A DNA stretch of 64,000 bases from Corynebacterium sp. (GCA_030531005.1 JAUMTW010000007.1:95866-159865), one strand, 5' to 3'. Shown: positions 1 to 8,694, counted from the stretch's first letter. Made by a program: numbers and translations. Notes: generated by a model not told the origin, from the letters alone.

Positions 1-326
1 CCGACGACACCACCGCGGCCTCCACCGCGGAACCCCCTGCAGCATCCACCGAGGCTAGCACCGAGGTCGCTACTGAGCAGTCGACTGGAGCATCTTCTGA
101 GGAGTCAACTGATGTCTCCACCTCCGGTGATTCTCAAGAAAGCTCCCAAGCGGTATCGACTCCAGCAACCTCAATCGCTCAGGCAGATGGTGAGAATGCC
201 GCTGGCAAAGGTTTGCGTATGACCATTAACTGGAGCCTGAATATTCAGCTTGGTAATTTCTTCGGTCTGTTCACCTTGATCTGGATGGCCATTATCAATT
301 CCTTGTTTAACGCCCTTGTGGCCTAA
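1..326 (+). CDS. C-terminal part of a Ser/Thr/Ala-rich protein
   Basis: An open frame enters from the left edge (first full codon at base 3) and stops with TAA at 324-326, so only the last 107 residues are visible. The first 70 or so are low complexity, rich in Ser, Thr, Ala and Glu, as in extended surface or linker regions. The last 35 residues are different: a short basic piece (GKGLRM) followed by a hydrophobic, aromatic-rich tail (LGNFFGLFTLIWM) ending in FNALVA. The tail could be a membrane segment or an amphipathic surface anchor. There is no LPxTG-type motif. I do not recognise the family. The coding call is supported by composition and by a hairpin downstream. Confidence 0.6.
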   Translation, partial: DDTTAASTAEPPAASTEASTEVATEQSTGASSEESTDVSTSGDSQESSQAVSTPATSIAQADGENAAGKGLRMTINWSLNIQLGNFFGLFTLIWMAIINSLFNALVA

Positions 327-403
327 GTCAGTACAACTAGGCGTTGCCCAACAAGAGGCTGCGCACTTGGGGCAACCATGTGTGTGGCCGAAACCTAAAA
401 GGC

Positions 404-440
404 GAGCTCCCCATCACGAAAACATTGTGGTGGGGAGCTT
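404..440. terminator. Hairpin downstream of the partial gene
   Basis: Inverted repeat with arms at 405-417 and 427-439 (AGCTCCCC core, one G-T pair, 9-base loop). On the minus strand it is followed by a T-rich run, so it could also end transcription of the luciferase-like gene that reads towards it. Confidence 0.5.
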
Positions 441-486
441 CTTGATGTCCGCAGTGTAGCTGGAAAGCGCGTTTGCTCGATGCATT

Positions 487-535
487 AGACCCGGGGACAG
501 CTGAAACGCCATAACCCGGGTCTTTAACTATTTTT
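487..535 (+). terminator. Second hairpin, AGACCCGGG arms, T-rich tail
   Basis: Perfect 9-bp arms at 487-495 and 515-523 followed on the plus strand by a T-rich stretch ending in TTTTT. It lies between two converging genes and can serve as a rho-independent terminator. Confidence 0.5.
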
Positions 536-538
536 GAC

Positions 539-1597
539 TTAGATCTCGTAACCGGTCACTAAGCCTTGGCGGTTGTCTTCCCAGCCCAGTTCAGGTGCAA
601 CATACTTGGCGAAGTTGTTCAGAATGCTGGTGTTGACCTCAACACCAGCCTGGTTAGGGATAGTGAGCATCAAAGTATCTGCTGCCTGTACCGCCGCATC
701 GTTCTTTAATTGCTCGATGAGTACATCAGGTTCAGCCGCATAGGTGCGCCCGAAGGTAGCATTCTTGCCGTCGATGTAGCCAATGCTATCGCTATCGGCG
801 GTGTTGCCGAAAAGTTGGGCATCGGTGGCGCTCACGATTGGAAAGACGCTGCGAGAGACGGAAACGCGTGGGGTCCAGTCGTGTCCGGCTTCCTTCCAGG
901 CATCACGGTAATGTTGCATTTGTTCAGCTTGCAGCTCGCTTAACGGCTGACCAGTTGCTTCGGTGACCAGGGTGGAACTCATGAGGTTGACACCATCTTG
1001 AGCTGCCTGTACCGCCGATTCGCGAGTGCCGGCACCCCACCAAATACGTTTATCTAACCCTTGAGATTGCGGGAAGACTGGCAGTTGCTTACCTGGTACA
1101 TACAGGTGTGGGTACTGTTCTTCATACGGGGCGGCTTTGGCCTGGGGTGTGCCGCGTACTGCGCTTAGGAACTGTAGGAACTTATCGCGCGCTAGATCTT
1201 TGCCCTTTGGGTCTTCAGCCTGGTAACCAAAGGCCTCCCAACCGCGCTGGGCTGCTTCTGGGGCACCACGCGAGATGCCTAGAGCTACCCGCTTATCTGC
1301 GATGAGGTCTAAAGTGCCAGCTTCCTCAGCAAGGTAGAGCGGGTTTTCGTAGCGCATGTCGATAACGCCGGTACCAACTTCAATATTCTTGGTGCTGGCG
1401 GCTATTGCACTGAGGAGTGGGATGGGTGCACTCGCCTGGCTAACGAAGTGGTGGACGCGGAAGTATGCGCCGTTCACGCCAATCTCGTCGGCGTTTTTCG
1501 CTAATTCGATTGCTTGATGCAGCATAGTTGCTGCGTCGTAGAAGTTGCGCCCATTGGAGCGATAATGTCCGAAACTTAAAAATCCAAATGCTTTCAT
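539..1597 (-). CDS. LLM-class flavin-dependent oxidoreductase (luciferase-like)
   Basis: The protein of about 352 residues has the bacterial-luciferase-like alpha/beta barrel pattern: MKAFGFLSFGHY at the N-terminus, a HHF motif (RVHHFVSQ) in the flavin region, GTGVIDMRYENP, and LGISRGAP further on. Such enzymes use reduced FMN or F420 for oxidation or monooxygenation of small organic molecules; the substrate cannot be read from the sequence. The frame stays open up to 1747, but the family normally begins at MKAFGF and a GGGG-containing stretch precedes this ATG, so I place the start at 1597. The longer frame would run into the clpB operator region. It is divergent from clpB. Confidence 0.85.
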   Translation of the reverse strand: MKAFGFLSFGHYRSNGRNFYDAATMLHQAIELAKNADEIGVNGAYFRVHHFVSQASAPIPLLSAIAASTKNIEVGTGVIDMRYENPLYLAEEAGTLDLIADKRVALGISRGAPEAAQRGWEAFGYQAEDPKGKDLARDKFLQFLSAVRGTPQAKAAPYEEQYPHLYVPGKQLPVFPQSQGLDKRIWWGAGTRESAVQAAQDGVNLMSSTLVTEATGQPLSELQAEQMQHYRDAWKEAGHDWTPRVSVSRSVFPIVSATDAQLFGNTADSDSIGYIDGKNATFGRTYAAEPDVLIEQLKNDAAVQAADTLMLTIPNQAGVEVNTSILNNFAKYVAPELGWEDNRQGLVTGYEI

Positions 1598-1727
1598 AAA
1601 CCCCAATCTAGTTGATACGTCAACAATTGGCAAGTTGTCAATGGTTTCCGTGGTCAGGGGCATTTTCTTGAACCCGGGGGTGGCGCGATAGCGGATTTGG
1701 CTGCTGGCAGCCGAGGTGAAACGGTAA

Positions 1728-1748
1728 CTTAAGTGGACTACGCTCAAC
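1728..1748. promoter_or_regulatory. Distal HAIR-like HspR operator of clpB
   Basis: CTTAAGT-N7-GCTCAAC matches the HAIR consensus CTTGAGT-N7-ACTCAAG in geometry with three mismatches. It lies exactly 40 bases upstream of a better copy. HspR binding to such inverted repeats upstream of clpB and dnaK is established in actinobacteria; binding here is inferred. Confidence 0.55.
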
Positions 1749-1767
1749 TTTTTTGAAAAAATATGAA

Positions 1768-1788
1768 CTTGAGTGGAACAAACTCAAC
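1768..1788. promoter_or_regulatory. Proximal HAIR operator (HspR) of clpB
   Basis: CTTGAGT-N7-ACTCAAC differs from the HAIR consensus at a single position. It sits 145 bases upstream of the clpB start and overlaps the -35 part of the SigH-like promoter, so bound HspR would occlude the promoter. No hspR gene is in this window. Confidence 0.8.
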
Positions 1789-1800
1789 TTGCGAGCTGTT
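1775..1800 (+). promoter_or_regulatory. SigH-type promoter of clpB
   Basis: GGAAC at 1775-1779 and GTT at 1798-1800 are separated by 18 bases, the arrangement seen for actinobacterial SigH/SigE heat- and oxidative-stress promoters. The predicted start would leave a leader of about 120 bases before clpB. Assignment is by pattern only. Confidence 0.5.
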
Positions 1801-1932
1801 ATGGCTAATGTAAGCAAACAAGAGCGAGCGTAAGACCCGCTTTTGGAAAGTGAAAACACATAGAAAACACATAGATGAAATCGGTGCGCAGGCGCCATAA
1901 CAATAGACATAGTAATAAAGGAGAAAGCAATC

Positions 1933-4482
1933 ATGGCTTTTCAGCTGACAACAAAAACCCAAGAAGCATTGCAAGATGCAATCCAGCAAGCTGCAACTCG
2001 TGGCAACCCTGATGTGCGCGTTGAGCACCTGCTAGCAGCAATTTTAGGGCAAGAAGATAGTATTGCTGTGCCCGTACTGCAGGCAACCGGCGTAGATCCG
2101 GAATTTATGCGCAAGTCCGCTCAAGAATTAGTCGCAAAGGCTCCTAGCGCTGAAGGCTCCAATCTGGCGCAGCCGAATCTCAATCGGGATGCCTTGAATG
2201 CGTTAACCGCCGCCCAAGATTTAGCCGGAGAATTAGGCGATGATTATGTTTCCACTGAGGTGCTGTTAGCTGGCATTGCTCGTGGTAAGTCTGATGCCGC
2301 CAAACTCTTACAAGAGCGAGGCGCAACCTATGATGCTATCAAGGCGGTGTTCCCTAACGTGCGTGGCAATCGCACGGTGACGAGTGAGGATCCAGAGGGC
2401 CAATTCCAGGCTTTGGAGAAATATTCCACTAATCTCACGCAGCGCGCACGCGAAGGCAAAATCGACCCAGTCATTGGACGTGACCAAGAAATTCGTCGCG
2501 TGGTTCAGGTATTGAGTCGTCGTACCAAGAATAACCCTGTGCTCATTGGCGAACCTGGTGTTGGTAAGACAGCAATCGTTGAAGGTTTGGCGCGTCGTAT
2601 TGTCGCCGGTGACGTTCCAGAATCGCTGCGCGGGAAGACTCTGATCAGCTTGGATCTTGGCTCCATGGTTGCTGGTGCGAAGTATCGCGGCGAATTCGAG
2701 GAGCGCTTAAAGGCGGTGCTGGATGAAATCAAGGGCGCCGAGGGTGAGGTTATTACCTTCATCGACGAGTTGCACACCATCGTTGGTGCGGGTGCCACCG
2801 GAGAATCCGCTATGGATGCCGGCAATATGATCAAGCCACTGCTGGCCCGTGGTGAGCTGCGCTTGGTTGGGGCTACTACCTTGGATGAGTACCGCAAGTA
2901 CATCGAAAAAGATGCTGCCTTGGAACGTCGCTTCCAGCAAGTCTTTGTTGGTGAACCCAATGTTGAAGATGCTATCGGTATTCTGCGTGGGTTAAAGGAG
3001 CGCTATGAGGTCCATCATGGTGTACGTATTCAGGACTCTGCACTGGTTGCTGCTGCTACCTTGTCGGATCGCTATATTACTTCGCGCTTCTTGCCGGATA
3101 AAGCTATTGACTTAGTTGATGAGGCTGCCTCTCGGTTGCGTATGGAGATTGATTCTTCCCCACAAGAAGTCGATGAGCTCGAGCGTGTGGTCCGTCGCTT
3201 GGAAATCGAAGAGATGGCTCTGGCTAAAGAAAACGATGAGGCAAGTAAGGAGCGCTTGGAGAAGTTACGCGAAGAGTTAGCTGATGAGCGCGAAACCCTA
3301 GGTGAACTCAAGGCCCGCTGGAGCAATGAGAAGCGGGCCGTTGATCAGGTTCGTGAACTCAAGGAGACCTTGGAATCCTTGCGTAGCGAATCTGAGATCG
3401 CCGAGCGTGATGGGGATCTGGGCAAGGCTGCAGAGCTACGCTATGGTCGTATCCCTGAGATAGAAAAACAATTAGCTGCAGCCCAGCAAAATACCCAGGA
3501 AACTACCATGATTGCCGAGGAAGTTACCCCGGATACCATCGCAGAAGTTGTTTCTGCTTGGACCGGTATTCCAGCAGGCAAGATGCTCCAAGGGGAGACA
3601 GAAAAGCTGTTGCATATGGAAGATGAGCTCGGCAAGCGCGTGGTCGGTCAAGCCGCTGCGGTACAAGCTGTTTCGGATGCCGTACGCCGTGCGCGTGCCG
3701 GTGTTGCTGATCCAAACCGCCCAACCGGTTCCTTCCTCTTCTTGGGTCCTACCGGTGTCGGTAAGACTGAGTTGGCAAAGTCGCTCGCTGAGTTCATGTT
3801 CGATGATGAGCGCGCCATGGTTCGCATCGATATGAGTGAGTATGGTGAGAAACACGCTGTCGCTCGCTTGGTTGGTGCTCCTCCCGGATACGTTGGCTAT
3901 GATCAGGGCGGTCAGCTCACGGAGGCGGTACGTCGGCGTCCATACACTGTAGTGCTGTTTGATGAGGTTGAAAAGGCGCACCCAGATGTGTTCGACATCC
4001 TGCTGCAGGTACTTGATGAAGGCCGCTTGACTGATGGCCAGGGACGCACTGTGGACTTCCGCAATACCGTGCTGATTCTGACTTCAAACTTGGGGGCTGG
4101 TGGTAATCGCGAGCAAATGATGGAGGCTGTGAAGCACGCGTTTAAGCCAGAGTTTGTTAACCGTCTGGACGATGTGGTCATCTTCGAGGAGCTCACCCAA
4201 GAGCAGCTTGGCGGCATTGTGGATATCCAAGTTGCGCAATTGGCAGACCGCCTGCGTGCACGCCGCCTGACACTTGAGGTCTCCCCGGCAGCTCGTTTGT
4301 GGTTGGCAGATCGTGGCTATGATCCTGCCTATGGTGCACGTCCATTGCGTCGCCTTATCCAGCAGGTTATTGGCGATACGCTGGCCAAGCAACTTCTTGG
4401 TGGACTTGTTCACGATGGGGATACCATCTATGTGGATGTCGCTGATGGTGGCGAGACCTTGGATGTGGGAACCCGCGGCTAA
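1933..4482 (+). CDS. clpB: Chaperone disaggregase ClpB
   Basis: The 849-residue protein is a full-length Hsp104/ClpB AAA+ ATPase that, with DnaK, extracts and refolds aggregated proteins in the cytosol. Order of domains: Clp N-terminal repeat domain (about 1-145), AAA1 with Walker A GEPGVGKT at 206-213 and Walker B FIDELHT, the long coiled-coil middle domain (about 400-520) that marks ClpB rather than ClpA or ClpC, AAA2 with GPTGVGKT at 605-612, and a C-terminal small domain. There is no IGF loop for ClpP binding. A strong Shine-Dalgarno (AAAGGAG) precedes the ATG. Two HAIR operators and a SigH-like promoter upstream indicate heat-shock control. Confidence 0.98.
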   Translation: MAFQLTTKTQEALQDAIQQAATRGNPDVRVEHLLAAILGQEDSIAVPVLQATGVDPEFMRKSAQELVAKAPSAEGSNLAQPNLNRDALNALTAAQDLAGELGDDYVSTEVLLAGIARGKSDAAKLLQERGATYDAIKAVFPNVRGNRTVTSEDPEGQFQALEKYSTNLTQRAREGKIDPVIGRDQEIRRVVQVLSRRTKNNPVLIGEPGVGKTAIVEGLARRIVAGDVPESLRGKTLISLDLGSMVAGAKYRGEFEERLKAVLDEIKGAEGEVITFIDELHTIVGAGATGESAMDAGNMIKPLLARGELRLVGATTLDEYRKYIEKDAALERRFQQVFVGEPNVEDAIGILRGLKERYEVHHGVRIQDSALVAAATLSDRYITSRFLPDKAIDLVDEAASRLRMEIDSSPQEVDELERVVRRLEIEEMALAKENDEASKERLEKLREELADERETLGELKARWSNEKRAVDQVRELKETLESLRSESEIAERDGDLGKAAELRYGRIPEIEKQLAAAQQNTQETTMIAEEVTPDTIAEVVSAWTGIPAGKMLQGETEKLLHMEDELGKRVVGQAAAVQAVSDAVRRARAGVADPNRPTGSFLFLGPTGVGKTELAKSLAEFMFDDERAMVRIDMSEYGEKHAVARLVGAPPGYVGYDQGGQLTEAVRRRPYTVVLFDEVEKAHPDVFDILLQVLDEGRLTDGQGRTVDFRNTVLILTSNLGAGGNREQMMEAVKHAFKPEFVNRLDDVVIFEELTQEQLGGIVDIQVAQLADRLRARRLTLEVSPAARLWLADRGYDPAYGARPLRRLIQQVIGDTLAKQLLGGLVHDGDTIYVDVADGGETLDVGTRG

Positions 4483-4525
4483 GTCGCTCACTCAGTCGCA
4501 ATAGGGGTCGAGCCGTAGAGATGCG

Positions 4526-4565
4526 ACGGGGCAGTGAGGACAATCCTTGCTGCCCCCGTTGTTAT
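4526..4565 (+). terminator. Terminator-like hairpin after clpB
   Basis: Imperfect inverted repeat (ACGGGGCAG...CTGCCCCCGT) about 45 bases past the clpB stop, with a short loop and a modest T-containing tail. Confidence 0.5.
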
Positions 4566-4982
4566 GCAGGAATCATTTCCGAAAATTCGGTTGCGGTGAT
4601 TTTTCTTTTTACAGGTTTGTTAGTGTGACTGCTTTCGTATGCCTGAAAGATTTTTTGTTTGAAGGCAGCAGCTATAGCTAGCTATTGGAAATTGACTGTC
4701 GTCTTGTTTTTGCTCATTGCCGTAGCTGCTGGGCTGTGCGTCTAAAACCTGCACCTATGTTTGGGATGGAACCCTCATACCCTTAGGTGAAAATTCGTTG
4801 GAGCTGAGGCCTTATGTGGCCGGAATTGGGAAAAGCTAAACAGTTTGCCCTGAATGCCTCGCAGCGGTTACTGGGGCCACTTTGGCTTTACCTATAGTGT
4901 GCCCCTTATGTAATTTCTCATTTATTGATAGTATGAGCAATGTATAGCGATCAGTTTTTCTCCTCATCTAAGGAAATTCGCC
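4566..4982. other. Non-coding gap before the secreted-protein pair
   Basis: About 415 bases with no credible gene. The region is richer in A+T than its neighbours and holds a nested palindrome around the AGCTATAGCTAGCT stretch near 4669-4682. A promoter for the downstream pair is expected in the last 100 bases, but I cannot fix its -35 and -10 boxes with confidence. Confidence 0.4.
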
Positions 4983-5510
4983 ATGAAATCCAGAATTTTG
5001 AGGAAGTTGCTTGCCGCTTTCCTTGCCTTAACCGTACCGATGGTCGCCTTGCCTGCGATAGCTGCAGCGGAGACCACAACGACTACAGCTTCGCCCACCC
5101 AGAATTCAGAAGCCGTGGTCCGGCTTGAGCCTGAACTGCGCACTGCTCTCAACGACATAATCGCAGAAGAGGCGTCTATCGCTCGCACAATTGCGGCAGA
5201 TTACCCTGAGGTAGTCGCGGTGCGTGTCACCGAGGAAGAAGTCGTTCCCCTGGATGCCGAACGTAGTGAGATTCAGATACGTTCCGGATGGGGTGAGGCT
5301 TGGAACGCCACTAAGTACACCGCGGCAATCTCTGCGGTTTTGGTTCCTGGTACTGCTACCTTCTGGGCGGTCAGTGCCTTGGGTGGCGTCGGCAAGGTTG
5401 TCCAGATTATCCAACAAGCGAAGACGGTTGCTGCTGCACTCGCAGCGCTGGGTGGAACTGCAGGACAGATTCTCGGCATCGCAGCTGTTCAGGAGCACTG
5501 CTTCTCATGA
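4983..5510 (+). CDS. Secreted protein with hydrophobic Ala/Gly-rich C-terminus (bacteriocin-like?)
   Basis: The 175-residue protein starts with a clear Sec signal peptide (KSR.LRK, hydrophobic core, cleavage likely at AIAAAE near residue 30). A Thr-rich spacer and an acidic helical segment follow (about 45-95). The C-terminal 75 residues are almost uncharged and rich in Ala, Gly, Val and Ile (AAISAVLVPGT, ALGGVGKVV, AALAALGG), ending HCFS with the only cysteine at 173. AAGGAA precedes the ATG. The stop overlaps the next gene by four bases. Signal peptide, charged pro-region and hydrophobic tail, followed by a small membrane protein, recall SdpC-like or other unmodified bacteriocin precursors with their immunity protein. 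I see no sequence match to a named family, so function is open. Confidence 0.7.
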   Translation: MKSRILRKLLAAFLALTVPMVALPAIAAAETTTTTASPTQNSEAVVRLEPELRTALNDIIAEEASIARTIAADYPEVVAVRVTEEEVVPLDAERSEIQIRSGWGEAWNATKYTAAISAVLVPGTATFWAVSALGGVGKVVQIIQQAKTVAAALAALGGTAGQILGIAAVQEHCFS

Positions 5511-5773
5511 CCCAGGCACCCCAGATTTCATTTCGGTCGACTCCCTGGTATATCGCCCTCTACGCCGTGAGGTTCTACCTGATCACCTATGTCACCCTTG
5601 CTGTGGTGTTCCGTACAGTTCAGTTGGATTTCATGGTGATGAGCGTGGTACCTGGCATTCTCGGATATGTTACAGCGAGGATCTTTGGTGTGAAAGCTAC
5701 CATGACCTTGGTCATTGTTCTTATAGTTTCAATCGCACTTGGAATCGTAGCAACATTGTTCAGCGCGGCTTAA
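5507..5773 (+). CDS. Small membrane protein, possible immunity partner
   Basis: This 88-residue protein overlaps the upstream secreted protein by ATGA, so the two are translationally coupled. It has about three hydrophobic segments (residues 14-36, 42-60 and 64-86) and few charges, with a short basic loop (ARIFGVKAT). It has no signal-peptide cleavage site and no catalytic motif. Size, topology and coupling fit an immunity protein protecting against the product of the preceding gene, but this is inference from layout only. Alternatively both could form a small envelope complex. Confidence 0.65.
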   Translation: MTQAPQISFRSTPWYIALYAVRFYLITYVTLAVVFRTVQLDFMVMSVVPGILGYVTARIFGVKATMTLVIVLIVSIALGIVATLFSAA

Positions 5774-5908
5774 ATGCCTGCAAAAGGAGACACAACCACA
5801 ATCCTCGGAGCTTCGCCGTAGATGAGCGCAACTCGGCGGTCCGCAGGAAGGACTTCCCGGAGATCGTCAGCACGTAGGACATGCTAGACAGCAGCGCCGC
5901 AATCATCG

Positions 5909-6158
5909 GTGACGGTCTCTGGCACGGAGCAATTCGCTAAGCAGATCGCTGCCCTAGTGCATATCAATTGGACCGGCCTCATGTACGGCGTTAACGGTGT
6001 ACTTGTACCTTTAGTGGACGAGGGGCTGTCATCTGATCAACTGGGATTCTAGCTCCGGTAGTTATGGGGAGACATGCGTCGCTTCGACCTCTGCCGCAAA
6101 GTTCTTCGTTAACGGGTTCGCCCAAGGTATCGACCTGGAGTGGCGCAGTGGGTGTTAG
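5909..6158 (+). pseudogene. Decayed coding remnants (frameshifted)
   Basis: Two adjacent frames read like real protein but are broken. Bases 5909-6052 give VTVSGTEQFAKQIAALVHIN and a further 27 residues (containing GLMYGVNGVLVPLVDEG) ending in TAG. Bases 6045-6158 continue in another frame with DSSSGSYGETCVASTSAAKF and FVNGFAQGIDLEW, then stop. Joining them across one frameshift near 6045 gives a continuous stretch of about 80 residues with two cysteines, as in a secreted protein. Upstream (5800-5908) more short protein-like pieces appear in other frames. I cannot name the ancestor. It lies just behind the secreted-peptide pair and may be a third, dead member of that locus. Confidence 0.4.
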
Positions 6159-6548
6159 TGGGTGTTGTGCTGTTTCAGGAGTTTCTGGGTGGTGAAACTG
6201 GTATTTCCTTCTGGTTTCCAGTGGTTGGTGTATACCTTGCTCTTTTTTGGGCTCTTTTGGCGTGCTATGGGTGGGCAGGGGCACCTGGGGCGGGAGTGGC
6301 ATTTCCTTTGGATTCTTTGGATAGCTGGAGTTTTAGGTATCAAGGATTGATGCAGGTGAAGTTATTCACCGGCGTTTGTTTCGCTTTATGTGCCCTACAG
6401 GTTTGTTGCGGGTTGCAAATATTTTTACTGCATACCTAGGAGGGCTAGCTTAGGCCCACGATACTGTGGTGGGCTAGAGTAGGAGAAACTATTAAGTGCA
6501 GGTGTTTAGTCCGCGCATTCTACAATGTTGGGTGGATGTGTGTAGCGC
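6159..6548. other. Gap with no convincing gene
   Basis: Bases 6159-6548 hold a frame of about 100 residues (ending at 6439), rich in Trp, Phe, Gly and Leu, that lacks a ribosome-binding site and overlaps the decayed region; I do not accept it as a gene. A 10-base duplication (GTGGGTGTTA/G) occurs at 6148-6167. Confidence 0.3.
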
Positions 6549-6584
6549 TTGAGCTGGGAAAGTGAAAGTAGAGGAACGATTGTC

Positions 6585-6797
6585 GTGTTTACGCAGAAAC
6601 TTCTTCGCGTCTTTATCTTTGTGATCGTCTCTTACCTTCTTTATTTGAGCATGGTGGTTATTCTCGCCGGAGTCATTGGTATGGCTTTAAATATGTGGAG
6701 TGCTGCTCTTGTAGCCTTTTTCTGCGGCTTTGTAGGCTTTGCAGTCCAGCGTGAAGTTAATTACCGTTTTTTACAGCGCCGGGGATCTCGGGATTAA
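6585..6797 (+). CDS. Small two-helix membrane protein
   Basis: From a GTG at 6585 the product has 70 residues: a short basic start (FTQKLLR), two hydrophobic helices (about 8-28 and 33-53) and a basic tail (QREVNYRFLQRRGSRD), so both ends are probably cytoplasmic. AGAGGA upstream supports this start; an in-frame TTG at 6549 is the alternative. No family recognised. It stands alone between the decayed region and the convergent lrp. Confidence 0.5.
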   Translation: MFTQKLLRVFIFVIVSYLLYLSMVVILAGVIGMALNMWSAALVAFFCGFVGFAVQREVNYRFLQRRGSRD

Positions 6798-6877
6798 AAA
6801 TTTGATATGCGTTTCGTGCTTGCGTCGCTAAGTGCATCGCAATTCAGAAAGCATCCGGCGCCTAAAGTATCTTCGAG

Positions 6878-7312
6878 TTAATCTTTTAAGACTTTCATGG
6901 TCATATGTGAATCTACGCGAGTAATGCCGGGAAGCGGCATAAAATGATCCACCAACCAATTTTCATATGCCAGGGCATCGGAAACGCGCACACGAATCAC
7001 ATAATCTGGCTGACTAAACATGCGCCGAACCTCCACAACCTCTTGCATAGCAACCAGCTGGCGTTCGAAGCGATCTACCGTCGAACGATTATTGACCGAA
7101 AGGTTCGCGAGCAAGAGTACTTCAAAACCTTTACCTAAGGCCTCATCATTGAGAACTGCCTGATATTTGGTGATGATGCCATCTTCTTCTAGCTTGCGTA
7201 TACGACGCATCGTTGGGGCGGGGGTGAGTCCTACAGCCTGCGCAAGATCCTGGTTGCTCATCCGTCCATTTTCTTTTAGCTGCGCAATGATTGCTAGATC
7301 GATGGAATCCAT
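6878..7312 (-). CDS. lrp: Lrp/AsnC-family transcriptional regulator of brnFE
   Basis: The 144-residue protein has the standard layout: an N-terminal helix-turn-helix (MSNQDLAQAVGLTPAPTMRR region, about residues 18-37) and a C-terminal RAM ligand-binding domain (about 65-140) with the MPLPGITRVDS-type end. It is divergent from brnF with 64 bases between the start codons, the arrangement known from C. glutamicum, where Lrp activates the brnFE exporter when branched-chain amino acids or methionine accumulate. The role here is taken from that synteny. The start has no strong ribosome-binding site and the mRNA could be nearly leaderless. Confidence 0.93.
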   Translation of the reverse strand: MDSIDLAIIAQLKENGRMSNQDLAQAVGLTPAPTMRRIRKLEEDGIITKYQAVLNDEALGKGFEVLLLANLSVNNRSTVDRFERQLVAMQEVVEVRRMFSQPDYVIRVRVSDALAYENWLVDHFMPLPGITRVDSHMTMKVLKD

Positions 7313-7376
7313 ATGTTAGATTATGTGCAATTTTCTACCTTTAAGCAATAATAGCTAGGGACATTGGGTTTTACGC

Positions 7377-8141
7377 ATGTACAATATTGCTGTGGATACG
7401 CCCGCGTTGGATGCTTGTGCATCGCAAGAACCTGTAAGTACTGCAGCACATAGCCCTGGCACGCGTCAGATTGTGCGTGAGACTATAACCGAAACAGCGC
7501 CAGTATGGCTCGGCATGGTATTGGTCGGTCTTGGCTTCGGCATCCTCGTTGTTGAAGCCGGCTTCCCGGCCTGGTTCGCCCCAGTTGTCTCTGGGGTTGT
7601 TTTTGCCGGGAGCGTGGAATTCTTGCTCATTGGCATGTTAGCCGCCGGGGTGCCCTTGGCCTCTATTGCGGCTACTACCTTTTTCACAAATGCCCGTCAC
7701 CTGGCGTATGGGCTGACCTACCCGCTGGAATTAATCGAAGGCAAAGGAAAACTTTTTAAACGGTTTTTCGCCATTTACAGCCTCTGCGATGAATCCTATG
7801 CCCTGGCCGCAGCCACCCCACCAGCAAAGCGCAGCGGAACGCGCATCATGGTCACCACTATTGGCATTTATGCAGGTTGGGTATCTGGCAGTGCCATTGG
7901 CGCAGTAGCAGGGCAGAGCTGGCTGCCAGAATTGCTCGGCTTGGACTTTGTGATGACCGCGCTTTTCCTGGTGCTTGCCATTGACGCTTGGAAACAAACG
8001 CAAAATTGGCGTATTAGGATCACCGCACTCTTGGCAACTGGGCTGGCAGCAGTCCTTGCCCCAGGACAACTCGTAGTTGTAGCGCTGAGTATTTTTGCAG
8101 TCTTGGCAATCGGCCAGCAGGCTTACCTCAATCGCCAGTAG
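7377..8141 (+). CDS. brnF: Branched-chain amino acid exporter, large subunit (AzlC family)
   Basis: This 254-residue membrane protein has the AzlC pattern: an N-terminal cytoplasmic stretch with RQIVRETITETAPVWLGMV, the conserved FTNARHLAYGL motif in the middle, and about seven hydrophobic segments. With BrnE it forms the two-component secondary exporter for isoleucine, leucine, valine and methionine in the cytoplasmic membrane. Divergent lrp and downstream brnE complete the module. The ribosome-binding site is weak (AGGGA 16 bases upstream). Confidence 0.93.
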   Translation: MYNIAVDTPALDACASQEPVSTAAHSPGTRQIVRETITETAPVWLGMVLVGLGFGILVVEAGFPAWFAPVVSGVVFAGSVEFLLIGMLAAGVPLASIAATTFFTNARHLAYGLTYPLELIEGKGKLFKRFFAIYSLCDESYALAAATPPAKRSGTRIMVTTIGIYAGWVSGSAIGAVAGQSWLPELLGLDFVMTALFLVLAIDAWKQTQNWRIRITALLATGLAAVLAPGQLVVVALSIFAVLAIGQQAYLNRQ

Positions 8142-8231
8142 ATTGCTTCCATCACGAATGGATCACAAAGTCTAGCGTTCTACACGATGGCCTCGTGCGG
8201 TCATCTCAACAAGGGAAAGATGTAAACCACT

Positions 8232-8558
8232 ATGGATACGGGATATTTAGCAGCAGCACTTGCCTTGGCAGCTGGCATCACCTTCAGTCTGCGTCTGCTG
8301 CCATTCGGGCTGCGTGCTCGCGGGGAAAACTCCCAATGGCTCCTTGCTTGCGGAATTTGGCTTCCTCTCGGTGCCATGGTGGTCCTCGCTGCCCATGGCA
8401 TTCAAGTCACACCAATCCTGGAGGGATCGCGCGAAAGCCTCAGTTATGGCATAGCCATTCTCATAACAGTGGGCTTCCATCTGTGGCGTGGCAATGCGCT
8501 GCTTTCCATGGGAGTTGGAACTGCTACCTGCATGTTGCTTTTGCAACTGGTGGCGTAG
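8232..8558 (+). CDS. brnE: Branched-chain amino acid exporter, small subunit (AzlD family)
   Basis: A 108-residue hydrophobic protein with the AzlD features: four predicted helices, SLRLLPFG near residue 20, and LWRGNALLSMGVGTATCML near the C-terminus. It is the obligatory small partner of BrnF. A gap of 90 bases separates it from brnF, whereas in C. glutamicum, as I recall it, the two genes adjoin or overlap; a stop codon eight bases upstream rules out a longer N-terminus. AAGGGAAAG supplies the ribosome-binding site. Confidence 0.9.
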   Translation: MDTGYLAAALALAAGITFSLRLLPFGLRARGENSQWLLACGIWLPLGAMVVLAAHGIQVTPILEGSRESLSYGIAILITVGFHLWRGNALLSMGVGTATCMLLLQLVA

Positions 8559-8611
8559 ACAACAATTTTGGCGCTGGCCCAAGCTATCGGAGCAGCTCAC
8601 CTGCTTCTTTG

Positions 8612-8629
8612 GCTCTCATGTTTGAGAGC
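8612..8629 (+). terminator. Small hairpin after brnE
   Basis: Perfect GCTCTCA-TGTT-TGAGAGC stem-loop 53 bases past the brnE stop. No T-run follows, so termination is uncertain. Confidence 0.35.
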
Positions 8630-8694
8630 GGAAAGTGTCATCTTGGTAGGCCTTGAAATCGCAAATTGATAGTAAACCTCCTACGATTGAGACT

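Noticed and set aside
6140..6439. Possible small membrane protein of 99 residues
   Set aside because: No ribosome-binding site, starts inside the decayed region, and has unusual Trp/Gly-rich composition with a tandem duplication at its start.
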